The notes: generated by a model from the sequence alone, not told the origin. A stretch of 64,000 nt of DNA from Aestuariivivens marinum (GCF_022662175.1 NZ_JAKMCR010000001.1:310001-374000), one strand, 5' to 3'. Positions 27,746 through 35,924 are shown, counted from the first letter of the stretch. A program made the numbers and translations.

Positions 27746-28789
27746 ATGAAATTAATCAAGATGAAACATAAGGTTCTTTTTTTATTGACATTCGTATTCT
27801 TGTCCTGTTTTTCTGTTCAAGCGCAAAGAGGTGTAAGAATTGGATATATAGACACAGAGTATATTTTGGAAAATGTACCAGAATATCAAGAAGCTACAAC
27901 GCAATTGGAAAATAAGGCTCAAAAATGGAAAACTGAAATTGATGGACGTTTAAGTGAATTGGATCAAAAGCGTACCGCACTGAGTAATGAAAAAGCCTTA
28001 TTGACCAAGGAGCTTATCGATGAACGTGAAGAGGATTTGTATTATGAAGAAAAGGAGATCTTGGATTATCAGCAAAAGCGATTTGGCCCTAATGGTGACC
28101 TGTTTATTCAGAAAAAACAATTGATGCAACCCATACAAGATCAAATTTTCGCCGCAGTACAAGATGTAGCAGCTGGTAAAAAGTATGATTTTATTTTTGA
28201 TAAGTCGGCAGATGTGGTGATGTTGTACTCCAATAAGGCCTACGATTTAAGCGATCAAATATTAAGAACTATAACACGATCGTCCAAACGCAGACAAGTT
28301 TCATCGAAAGCGGAGCGTAAAGCTGCCGAGGAAGAAGAGTTGGTTCCAGAAATAAATTATGAACTCGAAGAACGCGAACGAGCCTTAGAGGAGAAAAAAA
28401 CAGAACGGGAAAGTGCCATTGAAAAACGAAGACAAGAGATTTTAGCAAACAGAGAAGCTAAAAAGAAAGCTGCTGAAGAGCGCAGACAACAAATTTTAGA
28501 CGAACGTGCCAAAGCAAGGGAGGATAAGTTACAATCGAGGGACGAAAACACCAATGACGATGGAAAAAGTGCAACTGAAAAAAGTAGCATTCAAACCACT
28601 AAGGATTCAATAACTGTAGAAACTCCTAAAACCAGGGAGCAACTCATTGAAGAGAACCGACAAAAAAAATTAGCAGATAGGGAAAAACGTAAAAAGGAAC
28701 TAGAAGAACGTAAAAAGAAAATATTAGAAGAGCGCCAAAAAGCTATTGAAGAACGACAAAAGGCCAAGGACTCTCTAAACAACAATTAA
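27746..28789 (+). CDS. OmpH/Skp-family periplasmic chaperone with long charged tail
   Basis: The 347-residue protein has a signal peptide (cleavage near VQAQR, 25) and an OmpH domain to about 180: RIGYIDTEYILENVPEYQEA, coiled-coil helices, then YDFIFDKSADVVMLYSNKAYDLS. Skp proteins hold unfolded outer-membrane proteins on the way to BamA. Residues 190-347 are an added, highly charged Arg/Lys/Glu segment (EERKKKILEERQKAIEER type), predicting a long single helix beyond the usual 170-residue family length. It is followed by a second, normal-length paralogue. Confidence 0.88.
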   Translation: MKLIKMKHKVLFLLTFVFLSCFSVQAQRGVRIGYIDTEYILENVPEYQEATTQLENKAQKWKTEIDGRLSELDQKRTALSNEKALLTKELIDEREEDLYYEEKEILDYQQKRFGPNGDLFIQKKQLMQPIQDQIFAAVQDVAAGKKYDFIFDKSADVVMLYSNKAYDLSDQILRTITRSSKRRQVSSKAERKAAEEEELVPEINYELEERERALEEKKTERESAIEKRRQEILANREAKKKAAEERRQQILDERAKAREDKLQSRDENTNDDGKSATEKSSIQTTKDSITVETPKTREQLIEENRQKKLADREKRKKELEERKKKILEERQKAIEERQKAKDSLNNN

Positions 28790-28822
28790 CAATTTATAAC
28801 ACATTTAATACTATTTAAAACA

Positions 28823-29329
28823 ATGAAACATTTAAAAACTATTTTATTGGCAGCGGCATTATGTATAGGAACGGTTAGTTTTTCACAAGCCCAGAGTAAA
28901 GTTGCTCATATAAATACTGCTGAATTGATTAACGCGATGCCAGAAATGAAAGAGGCTCAATCTGAATTGGAGTCTTTAGGAAAAACCTATCAGGCTGATA
29001 TGCAAGCTTCCATTACCGAGTACCAAAATACAGTAAAGCAATATGAAGCCGAAGCAGCTACAAAAACTGATGAAGAGAACCAAAAAAGAGGTTTAGAACT
29101 ACAGGAAAAGCAACAACGCATCCAACAGTTTCAAGCCGATGCACAACAAGATATGCAGAAGAAAGAAATTGACTTATTAAAGCCAATAACTGAAAAAGCC
29201 AGAACGGCTATTTTAAAAGTCGCAAGGGCCCAAGGCTTCGATTATGTTTTGGATTCTTCACAAAATATCGTTATTATGTCTGATGGCAAAAACCTATTGG
29301 ACGACGTTAAGAAAGAATTAGGTATTTAA
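28823..29329 (+). CDS. OmpH/Skp-family periplasmic chaperone
   Basis: The 168-residue protein has a signal peptide (cleavage near SQAQS, 24) and a complete OmpH domain: KVAHINTAELINAMPEMKEA, a coiled-coil arm, and GFDYVLDSSQNIVIMSDGKN. It is the standard-length Skp of the pair downstream of bamA and ends before a terminator hairpin. Confidence 0.92.
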   Translation: MKHLKTILLAAALCIGTVSFSQAQSKVAHINTAELINAMPEMKEAQSELESLGKTYQADMQASITEYQNTVKQYEAEAATKTDEENQKRGLELQEKQQRIQQFQADAQQDMQKKEIDLLKPITEKARTAILKVARAQGFDYVLDSSQNIVIMSDGKNLLDDVKKELGI

Positions 29330-29330
29330 T

Positions 29331-29356
29331 TGTCATTCCTGCCTACGCAGGAATCT
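29331..29356. repeat. short palindromic repeat (ATTCCTGC type)
   Basis: ATTCCTGC and GCAGGAAT pair around CTAC (29335-29354) just after the skp stop codon. The flanks TGTC and CT match the common intergenic TGTCATTCCTGC repeat pattern; a related piece occurs at 31017-31041. Confidence 0.7.
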
Positions 29357-29367
29357 TTCCAAATAAC

Positions 29368-29417
29368 AAAAAAGCTGCTGTTTACTGAGGCTATTCAAAG
29401 TAATTAGCAGCTTTTTC
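29368..29417 (+). terminator. terminator of the bamA-skp transcript
   Basis: AAAAAAGCTGCT and AGCAGCTTTTT bracket a loop that can pair further through TTACT/AGTAA; a T-run ends it. Confidence 0.75.
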
Positions 29418-29430
29418 TTTAACTTGGATT

Positions 29431-29512
29431 TGTCATTCTGAACGCAGTGAAGAATCTCTTATTGTAGTATAATAGATCCTTCAGTCAACCTTTGGCCTCC
29501 TTCTGAATGACA
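29431..29512. repeat. inverted-arm intergenic repeat upstream of murI
   Basis: The left arm TGTCATTCTGAA (29431-29442) is answered by TTCTGAATGACA (29501-29512), an imperfect inversion with GCAGTGAAGAATCTC beside the left arm. It is a REPIN-like unit of the TCATTCTGA family. Confidence 0.65.
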
Positions 29513-29547
29513 AAAGAAATAGTTAATTTTATAGGAATTTAAGTTAA

Positions 29548-30327
29548 ATGAACAAACAACCTATTGGTATTTTCGACTCTGGTGTTGGCGGCACATCTAT
29601 CTGGAAAGAGATACATACCCTTTTACCACATGAAAACACTATTTATCTAGCCGATAGTGCCAACGCCCCTTATGGCATAAAAGGCAAACAGACCATCATT
29701 GATTTAAGTATAAAAAACACCGAATTCCTTTTAGAAAGAAACTGCAAACTTATTGTGGTAGCCTGTAATACAGCCACCACTAATGCCATAGATTACCTAA
29801 GGCAAAACTATAACGTTCCTTTTATAGGTATAGAACCTGCCATAAAACCTGCAGCGCTTCAAACTAAAAATCAAGCCATAGGCATATTAGCTACCAAAGG
29901 GACATTAAGCAGTTCTTTATTTTCTAAGACCTCTACCTTGTTTGCCAGCAATATTAAAGTGGTAGAACAGGTTGGTGATGGCATTGTGGAACTTATTGAA
30001 ACAGGGAAACTATATTCAGATGACATGAGGGCCCTTTTAAACCTATATTTAAAGCCCATGCTTGAAGCCAATATTGATTATTTGGTTTTAGGTTGCACCC
30101 ATTACCCATATTTAATCCCTATTCTTAACGATTTACTGCCTCATCATGTAAAAATTATAGATTCAGGTGAAGCTGTGGCACGGCAAACCAAAGCTGTATT
30201 GGAAAAAAATCAATTGATTAACCCACAAAAAAACAAAGCACAAATTCAGTTTTTTACAAATGGTAATCCAGAAGTAATGCAATCCGTTTTAGGTAAAAAC
30301 ATCTCTATTAAATATTTAAGTTTTTAA
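29548..30327 (+). CDS. murI: glutamate racemase
   Basis: The 259-residue enzyme has GIFDSGVGGTSIW at 7-19, the first catalytic Cys in LIVVACNTATTNA near 74, and the second in LVLGCTHYPYL near 183 followed by catalytic His. It makes D-glutamate for peptidoglycan. It stands downstream of the bamA-skp genes, behind a terminator and repeats, so probably has its own promoter. Confidence 0.96.
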   Translation: MNKQPIGIFDSGVGGTSIWKEIHTLLPHENTIYLADSANAPYGIKGKQTIIDLSIKNTEFLLERNCKLIVVACNTATTNAIDYLRQNYNVPFIGIEPAIKPAALQTKNQAIGILATKGTLSSSLFSKTSTLFASNIKVVEQVGDGIVELIETGKLYSDDMRALLNLYLKPMLEANIDYLVLGCTHYPYLIPILNDLLPHHVKIIDSGEAVARQTKAVLEKNQLINPQKNKAQIQFFTNGNPEVMQSVLGKNISIKYLSF

Positions 30328-30338
30328 TTTCAGAACAT

Positions 30339-30857
30339 TCACTTTTCCTTAAACCACCCAGAATATTTAATATAGTTATTGGCAATTCGATTGATTTCAC
30401 CCGAAATAAGCTCCTCACTTATATCCTTTACTTTTTTGGCCGGTACACCTGCATAAATGCTTCCTGCTTCGACCCGCGTATTTTGTGTAACAACAGCTCC
30501 TGCCGCAATAATGCTGTTGCTCTCTACCACACAATCGTCCATAATAATACTGCCCATACCCACCAACACATTGTCATGTATGGTACAACCATGTACAATG
30601 GCATTATGCCCAATGGACACATTATCACCTATATTGGTTGGTGATTTTTGATAAGTGGCATGTATTACTGCCCCATCTTGAACGTTAACCTTATTACCCA
30701 TTTTTATATAATGCACATCACCTCGAATTACGGCATTAAACCATACACTACACTGGTTTCCCATAACTACATCTCCCACTATGGTTGCATTTTCGGCAAT
30801 ATAACAGTCACTTGGTATTTGGGGTGACCTTCCTTTTACTGATTTTATTATTGGCAT
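30339..30857 (-). CDS. gamma-carbonic-anhydrase-like hexapeptide-repeat protein
   Basis: The 172-residue protein is a left-handed beta-helix of hexapeptide repeats, IAENATIVGDVVMGNQCSVW through GAVIHATY, IGHNAIVHGCTI and AAGAVVTQNTRVEAGSIYAG. The three His (HATY, GHN, VHG) match the metal-ligand positions of the YrdA/PaaY/CamH gamma-carbonic anhydrase family. Activity as carbonic anhydrase is often unproven for these. It converges on murI with an 11-base gap. Confidence 0.9.
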   Translation of the reverse strand: MPIIKSVKGRSPQIPSDCYIAENATIVGDVVMGNQCSVWFNAVIRGDVHYIKMGNKVNVQDGAVIHATYQKSPTNIGDNVSIGHNAIVHGCTIHDNVLVGMGSIIMDDCVVESNSIIAAGAVVTQNTRVEAGSIYAGVPAKKVKDISEELISGEINRIANNYIKYSGWFKEK

Positions 30858-30906
30858 AAACTCGGTTATTTTAGATTCCCTTTTTATTCATTGATTCTTA
30901 TTTCAT

Positions 30907-31041
30907 ATTCATGAATTCATGAATCTTCGATTTCATGGGAATGACAATTTCAGCGGAAACCCCGATGCAAGCATACAGGGAATTCTTTTCGATTAAAACT
31001 AGATTATACATATTGAGATTCCCACCTTCGCGTGAATGACA
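30907..31041. repeat. palindrome and decayed intergenic repeats upstream of the gamma-CA gene
   Basis: ATTCATGAATTCATGAAT (30907-30924) is a perfect 18-bp palindrome. GATTCCCACCTTCGCGTGAATGACA-type sequence at 31017-31041 and GGGAATGACAA at 30937-30947 are arms of the same family as 29331-29356. No gene is present. Confidence 0.55.
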
Positions 31042-31047
31042 AAAGGG

Positions 31048-31782
31048 TCATTTAAAATAAGCCAGCAACTCCGATTTTCTGGAAGCCGATACCATAAGTT
31101 CCTTTCCGTTACTTAAAACCACGCTCCCGCCTTTTCCTTTTTGGTATTTTACCACTTCGTTTACGTTTACCAAATACGATTTATGTACACGTGCAAAACT
31201 AGCATTTACTAAGGCATCTTCAAAATATTTAAGTGTCTTACTTACCAGTTTCTTTTTATTATTTTTTAAATAGATTTCGGTATAATTATCATCGGCTTTA
31301 CAATATAAAATGACAGATGTATCTATGACTTCAAACCCATCTAATTGCGGAATGGTAATCTTACCATTCACGGTACTTGTTTTTGGAACCAATACCTGAT
31401 TTTGCAGAGCCTCTTCTTTAATCTTAATCTCTGTAACATAATCTACGGCTTTAATGAGTTCATCAATAGAAATAGGTTTCATTAAGTAATAAGAGGCATG
31501 CGCATTTAGGGCTTCTATAGCATAATGGTTGTAGGCAGTAACAAAAATAGTTTCGAAGTTAACATCGCCTACCTTTTCCAATAAATCAAAGGCATTGCCA
31601 TAGGGCATTTCTACATCCAGAAAGACCAAATCTAAATCGTTGTTACGTATTAAAACTAGGGCATCATCTATATTGACAGCTTCACCCAAAACCATAATGC
31701 TAGGGCAGTATTTTTTAAGGTAATTCTTTAGAATTTCCCTGCTGGTTTCTTCGTCTTCGACTATGATGGCGTTTAGTTTCAT
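31048..31782 (-). CDS. LytTR-family response regulator
   Basis: The 244-residue protein has a receiver domain (acidic pocket IIVEDEETS, phospho-acceptor Asp56 in LVFLDVEMP, Lys in YYLMKPISIDEL) and a C-terminal LytTR DNA-binding domain from about 140 (YCKADDNYTEIYLKNNKKKL, then FARVHKSYLVNVNEVVKY). It is the expected partner of the LytS-like kinase at 32679-34850, transcribed in the same direction; the repeat array with the GIY-YIG gene now lies between the two. Confidence 0.93.
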   Translation of the reverse strand: MKLNAIIVEDEETSREILKNYLKKYCPSIMVLGEAVNIDDALVLIRNNDLDLVFLDVEMPYGNAFDLLEKVGDVNFETIFVTAYNHYAIEALNAHASYYLMKPISIDELIKAVDYVTEIKIKEEALQNQVLVPKTSTVNGKITIPQLDGFEVIDTSVILYCKADDNYTEIYLKNNKKKLVSKTLKYFEDALVNASFARVHKSYLVNVNEVVKYQKGKGGSVVLSNGKELMVSASRKSELLAYFK

Positions 31783-31813
31783 ATTTTTGATTTTATTATT
31801 AATTCTTTAATAT

Positions 31814-31840
31814 GTTCCGACACGCTCCTTTCGCATGACA
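31814..31840. repeat. decayed right arm of the palindromic array
   Basis: GTTCCGACACGCTC followed by GCATGACA is a diverged copy of the right arm GCTTCGACAAGCTCAGCATG plus ACA, with a small insertion. It marks the left edge of the array. Confidence 0.6.
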
Positions 31841-31917
31841 TAGTTCATTGATTTGTCTTTACTGCTCATTGATTGGCCCAGTTTAAATTTTACCCTAGCT
31901 GACAATTTATAGTTGAA

Positions 31918-31995
31918 CTGTCAGTCCGAGCCTGTCGAGGACGGTCTTTGTTTACCTAGCTATCCCATTTATGCTTCGACACGCTCAGCATGACA
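31918..31995. repeat. palindromic-repeat unit 1 (left arm, 30-base loop, right arm)
   Basis: The left arm CTGTCAGTCCGAGCCTGTCG plus AGGAC (31918-31942) and the right arm GCTTCGACACGCTCAGCATG plus ACA (31973-31995) are imperfect inversions of each other. The loop is 30 bases. The next unit's left arm begins 78 bases later. Confidence 0.9.
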
Positions 31996-32073
31996 TTGTG
32001 CTTCCATTTGGCTTTACGGTTCTTATTGTAAAACCAGATTATATGCTGTTATGATGCCAATGCAATTGTTACT

Positions 32074-32450
32074 CTGTCAGTCCGAGCTTGTCGAGGACTT
32101 ATCTCTATTATCTGGATGCCCATATTCTGAATAATTTTTTGAAAATTCAACCAAGTCATTCCAGTTTTCATTAATCAATGCCTCCTTCTTTTTATGGGAC
32201 CATCCTTTGATTTGTTTTTCAATTTCAATTGCTTCACTCGGATTGGTACATTGCAAATACCATTTAAGTTCAACTGGACGTCTTGAAAATGTATAACCAT
32301 CTATTTTGTATCCTTGGTGATGTTGATTAAGTCTTCGTTCCAAATCATTTGTCATACCAGTATAATAGGTATTGTCTGAACAGATCAATATGTATACATA
32401 ATAAAACTTCATACTATTATTGATTATGCTTCGACAAGCTCAGCATGACA
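32074..32450. repeat. palindromic-repeat unit 2, with GIY-YIG gene in its loop
   Basis: The left arm CTGTCAGTCCGAGCTTGTCG plus AGGAC (32074-32098) and right arm GCTTCGACAAGCTCAGCATG plus ACA (32428-32450) are the same arms as in units 1 and 3, but 329 rather than about 30 bases separate them. The spacer before the left arm is 78 bases, as in the other units, so the array register is kept on both sides. Confidence 0.88.
32077..32412 (-). CDS. GIY-YIG nuclease family protein carried in a palindromic repeat
   Basis: The 111-residue single-domain protein has the GIY-YIG core: FYYVYILICSDNTYYTGMT at 3-21 (Y-V-Y and Y-T-G elements), the catalytic-position Arg in DLERRLNQHH, Glu in AIEIEKQIKGW near 64, and Asn in KEALINENWNDL. 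This is the UvrC-N-like/YhbQ-type small nuclease group; DNA cleavage is inferred from conserved residues. The ATG lies 15 bases from the right repeat arm. The last codons (KSSTSSD and TGA) lie inside the left arm, so the arm supplies the C-terminus and stop. The gene sits between a kinase gene and its regulator, unrelated to both. Confidence 0.88.
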   Translation of the reverse strand: MKFYYVYILICSDNTYYTGMTNDLERRLNQHHQGYKIDGYTFSRRPVELKWYLQCTNPSEAIEIEKQIKGWSHKKKEALINENWNDLVEFSKNYSEYGHPDNRDKSSTSSD

Positions 32451-32527
32451 TAGTCCCTTAATTTGTCCTTTTACTCATTCATGGGCTAATTTGAAATTTT
32501 CCTCTTCATTGCCTATTCCTAGTTGAA

Positions 32528-32603
32528 CTGTCAGTCCGAGCCTGTCGAGGATGAACTTTCCTTAACTCGCGCCAGTTTATGCTTCGACAAGCTCAGCATG
32601 ACA
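32528..32603. repeat. palindromic-repeat unit 3
   Basis: The left arm (32528-32551) and right arm GCTTCGACAAGCTCAGCATG plus ACA (32581-32603) enclose a 29-base loop. The 77-base spacer before it resembles the spacer before unit 1 (shared ATTTGTC, TTTACT, GGGCTAATTT-like and TAGTTGAACTG pieces). A partial further spacer copy follows to about 32640. Confidence 0.88.
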
Positions 32604-32678
32604 AAACATATTGATTTGGTTTTACTGCTCATTCTAACACACATGAACTGGTTACTGCAACTGCATACTGCCAACTTT

Positions 32679-34850
32679 TTAATCCCTTTTAAGTGTTACT
32701 GTTACTTTTGTGCCTGTATCATCCGCATCTTGTAAATCGCTAACAAAAACATTAACCTTGTCTTTATACATGGTATTTAAAATAGCGACCCTTTTTTTAA
32801 TGTTGCCCATACCTTTTGAGTTTTGCCTCTGCTGGTGTTTTGTTTTTAAGGCTTTTGATTTTCTCCTACCAATACCATCATCGGTAATGCTTATGGTTAT
32901 TTCATCATCCTTGGTTTGTGTTATTGAAATAGCTAAGTATCCCATTTCTTTTTTATACCTAAGGCCGTGCCACACCGCATTCTCTATATAAGGCTGCAAC
33001 AACATTGGAGGAATTACAAAATCGTCAATATTGACATGTTCATCAACGTTTATGGTATAATCAAACTTATCCTGAAACCTAAAATGTTCTAATTGGATGT
33101 ACAGTTTAAGCAATTCAATCTCTTTTCCCAGAGGAATGAAATCTTCATCACTGTTCTCCAAAACAGCACGCATCAATAGGGAGAAATCACTTAAATATTT
33201 GTTGGCCGTGCGTTCGTCGTTTGAAGCAATAAAACTGTTTACCGAGTTTAAGGCATTGAAAATGAAATGCGGATTCATCTGGCTACGCAAACTTTTTAGT
33301 GCCAATAAATAATTTGCTAACCGTTGTTGCCTTATATACTTATACATTAAAAAAGCCGTTAACAATAGTAACAGCAAACCTCCAATAAGTGAATAGATAA
33401 TAAGTGTTTGACGCTTGGACTGCTCTATGGATAGCTGATATTTACTTTCGGAAAGAGCACGTCCGCTTTCCAAACTTAAAATACGGTTTTGTTTTGCGGT
33501 AAGGTCTCGGCGAATACGCTCGGCTTGTGATATTTCTTGCTCCCTTTTTATATAAACTTGATCTACTAAATCTACATATTCCTGATATTTTACCAGTGCC
33601 TTGTCGTAATCGCCCGCACTTTTATACACTTCCGAAAGTTTTCTAGTTGCATCCTTTTTTACAATTAAATCGGCTTTATCATGAGCTTCCTCGATACTTT
33701 TTTCCAGATAAGGTATGGCTTTATCGTAATTACCCTGAAGAGCATAGGCATTCCCTATTTTATAGTTTTGCTTTTGGGGGGTTAGTGCACTTTCATTATT
33801 AAAAACAGAGTCTTTTTCTATTTCATTAATCTCATTTAAGGCTTCTTTGCGCAATGAGATTTCACTTGAAAATTCATTGATATCGTTTTCAAAATCGGCC
33901 ACTTTTAATTTTTCTTCAACCGCCCGCTTCTTGTTGACCGTATTAGCCAATTTAAGCGATTGATTAAAGTAGTCTCTAGCCTTTTCGGGTTCTCCTTTAG
34001 CATTGTATACCTCTGCCAATTTTGAATTTAAATCGGTTGTCTTAGGTTTAATCCCATGCTCTTTTGCTATCTCTAAGCCCTTTTTATAAGCATGTATCGA
34101 AGCATCAAAATCTTTGATTAAAAAATAAACATTACCTAAACCTTCATACAAGGATACCAAATGCCAATTAGACAATTCCTTTTTATTAATAGCCTTATAT
34201 ATCTGTAAACTTTCCTGATAATTTTTGTTTAACATGTAGGCCTTAGCCAACTTCAAATTTGTTTCATTGGACGTTACACTTTGAAGACTAATCCTGTAAT
34301 TATAAACAGCCAAATCGTATTGTTTCCAATGCATATTAATGTCGCCTAAAACTTCATATATCTCACTATTTTCTTTTACGGAGCTACTTACCTTCAAAGC
34401 ATCAGTAATAAACTGAATGCTTTTTTGGGCATCAATTTTTAGATAGGCTTCAGCAGAATCCACCAAAGATTTAAAGGACGTTTCCTTTTTCATTTTCTTT
34501 TTGCTCCTAATATATTCTCTATTATCATTATTAGGTTCAACCTGTACTTCAATACGTTCGTTGCTCTGTATGGTATAATAAATAGTTTGAAAATCGGTAT
34601 GACTTATGGTCAATTCATCACCTATACGCACTTCAATCCTAAATTCACCAAAACTATTTGTATAAGTGTAAACACCTCCGTTAACTTCAATATTTACATT
34701 TGGAATAGGGTTACGGGTATCGCTTTCTATTACAGAACCTCTTACCACAAATCTTGAATTATCACCTATGCCCCCTCTATCTTGAGCTGTTACAGCAACA
34801 GTACTCAAGACCAACCAAAACAACAGGACAATGTTTTTGACGCGTTCCAT
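32679..34850 (-). CDS. TPR-containing LytS-type sensor histidine kinase
   Basis: From ATG 34850 the protein has 723 residues (a GTG 30 bases upstream is less likely). Order: signal peptide to VTAQ (22); a CarboxypepD_reg-like beta-sandwich (RFVVRGSVIESDTRNPIPNV to about 100); TPR repeats from about 120 to 440; one membrane helix near 490-512 (LIIYSLIGGLLLLLL); a His_kinase domain with phospho-acceptor His in LRSQMNPHFIFNALNSVNSF; and an HATPase region with ITDDGIGRRKSKA and GMGNIKKRVAILN. The periplasmic TPR part should bind a protein or peptide signal. The LytTR regulator at 31048 is its likely partner. Confidence 0.92.
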   Translation of the reverse strand: MERVKNIVLLFWLVLSTVAVTAQDRGGIGDNSRFVVRGSVIESDTRNPIPNVNIEVNGGVYTYTNSFGEFRIEVRIGDELTISHTDFQTIYYTIQSNERIEVQVEPNNDNREYIRSKKKMKKETSFKSLVDSAEAYLKIDAQKSIQFITDALKVSSSVKENSEIYEVLGDINMHWKQYDLAVYNYRISLQSVTSNETNLKLAKAYMLNKNYQESLQIYKAINKKELSNWHLVSLYEGLGNVYFLIKDFDASIHAYKKGLEIAKEHGIKPKTTDLNSKLAEVYNAKGEPEKARDYFNQSLKLANTVNKKRAVEEKLKVADFENDINEFSSEISLRKEALNEINEIEKDSVFNNESALTPQKQNYKIGNAYALQGNYDKAIPYLEKSIEEAHDKADLIVKKDATRKLSEVYKSAGDYDKALVKYQEYVDLVDQVYIKREQEISQAERIRRDLTAKQNRILSLESGRALSESKYQLSIEQSKRQTLIIYSLIGGLLLLLLTAFLMYKYIRQQRLANYLLALKSLRSQMNPHFIFNALNSVNSFIASNDERTANKYLSDFSLLMRAVLENSDEDFIPLGKEIELLKLYIQLEHFRFQDKFDYTINVDEHVNIDDFVIPPMLLQPYIENAVWHGLRYKKEMGYLAISITQTKDDEITISITDDGIGRRKSKALKTKHQQRQNSKGMGNIKKRVAILNTMYKDKVNVFVSDLQDADDTGTKVTVTLKRD

Positions 34851-35059
34851 AATAACTTTTATACTGCTAAACTTACGCACTTTACCTGGTATAATAAAAT
34901 GCTCTTTAAATGAAAAACAATGATTTTTAATTAAAAATAGATGCTTCCCTAATTCTAGTCGTTGTTTTACATAATGAAGTATGCCATTCGCTCATTGTAA
35001 ATTTTTTATTGAAAAGTTTGATTTTAGATTTAATCCTTTAATCGATAAACATTAATCCT

Positions 35060-35776
35060 ATGAAAATTAAATCACTCTTGTTGGCAATCTTTGTAACTAC
35101 TTGCACTCATGCACAAAATGGCACAAAAAACTTTATAGACCTTCCCTATATTGAAGTTACAGGAACTATTGAAACCGAAATTACACCCAATGAAATTTAT
35201 CTTAACATCGTTTTAAGTGAAAACAACTCAAAAGGACGATTAAGTGTTGAAGAACAGGAAAATAGAATGATTGCCGTATTGAAATCATTAGAGATTGATT
35301 TAGAAAAAGACTTTTCCATCTTAGCCTTTGATGGGTATTTCAAAAGAAAATTTCTGGGCGAAAATGAGGTTACAAAAACCAAACGCTATGAGTTAATTGT
35401 TCATGATGGCAAGACTTTGGGAAAGGTTTATTTAGCATTGGACAACCTAAACATTTCAAACCTATCGATTACAAAAGTTAGTCATACAGATATTGAAAGT
35501 ATAACAAAGGAAATTAAACTTAAAGCCTTAAAAGTTGCAAAAGAAAAAGCTAACGATTATGCCAGTGCTATTAACCAAACTATTGGAAAAGCCATTTTCA
35601 TCCAAGAGCAAAACTCAGCCAATTTAAGCACTTTAAATGGTTACGCAAATGGTATAGTAATACGGGGCGCAAGTAGTCTTTATGGTTCAAGAGCATTTGA
35701 AGAAAAAATTCAAAATCTAAACTTTAAGAACATTGCAGTTAACGCCTCAGTACTAGCTAGGTTTATTATTAACTAA
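35060..35776 (+). CDS. SIMPL (DUF541) domain periplasmic protein
   Basis: The 238-residue protein has a signal peptide (cleavage near THAQN, 19) followed by a SIMPL domain: YIEVTGTIETEITPNEIYLN at 30-49, internal helices, and KALKVAKEKANDYASAINQT near 155, the conserved region in which an Ala-Lys-rich helix precedes a Gly turn. SIMPL proteins are periplasmic and of uncertain role, some linked to oxidative stress. It is divergent from the kinase gene. Confidence 0.87.
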   Translation: MKIKSLLLAIFVTTCTHAQNGTKNFIDLPYIEVTGTIETEITPNEIYLNIVLSENNSKGRLSVEEQENRMIAVLKSLEIDLEKDFSILAFDGYFKRKFLGENEVTKTKRYELIVHDGKTLGKVYLALDNLNISNLSITKVSHTDIESITKEIKLKALKVAKEKANDYASAINQTIGKAIFIQEQNSANLSTLNGYANGIVIRGASSLYGSRAFEEKIQNLNFKNIAVNASVLARFIIN

Positions 35777-35924
35777 TAAGGTCTTAAAAAAACTTCCTCT
35801 TCTTCATTTAATTCTACGAGAGTTAAATCCAACTTTAAGTAATTTGGACTAGGGAATAGTTTTTAATAAAAACAGTAGATTAATTTTAAAGAAAGGAAAT
35901 CTATCAAATACAAGAGAGATTAGC

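Noticed and set aside
27657-27746. 29-codon frame beginning at the end of repeat copy B
   Set aside because: No Shine-Dalgarno-like or family support; the repeat's ATGAAA is present in both copies and coding only in copy A.
31810-32605. CRISPR array
   Set aside because: Repeats are inverted arms with 30 and 77 base gaps and related spacers, no cas genes are near, and only three units occur.
32523-32735. 70-codon plus-strand open frame with peptide such as CQSEPVEDELS and LCFDKLSMTKH
   Set aside because: It is simply translation of palindromic repeat unit 3 and adjoining sequence; such peptides are typical artefacts of these repeats.
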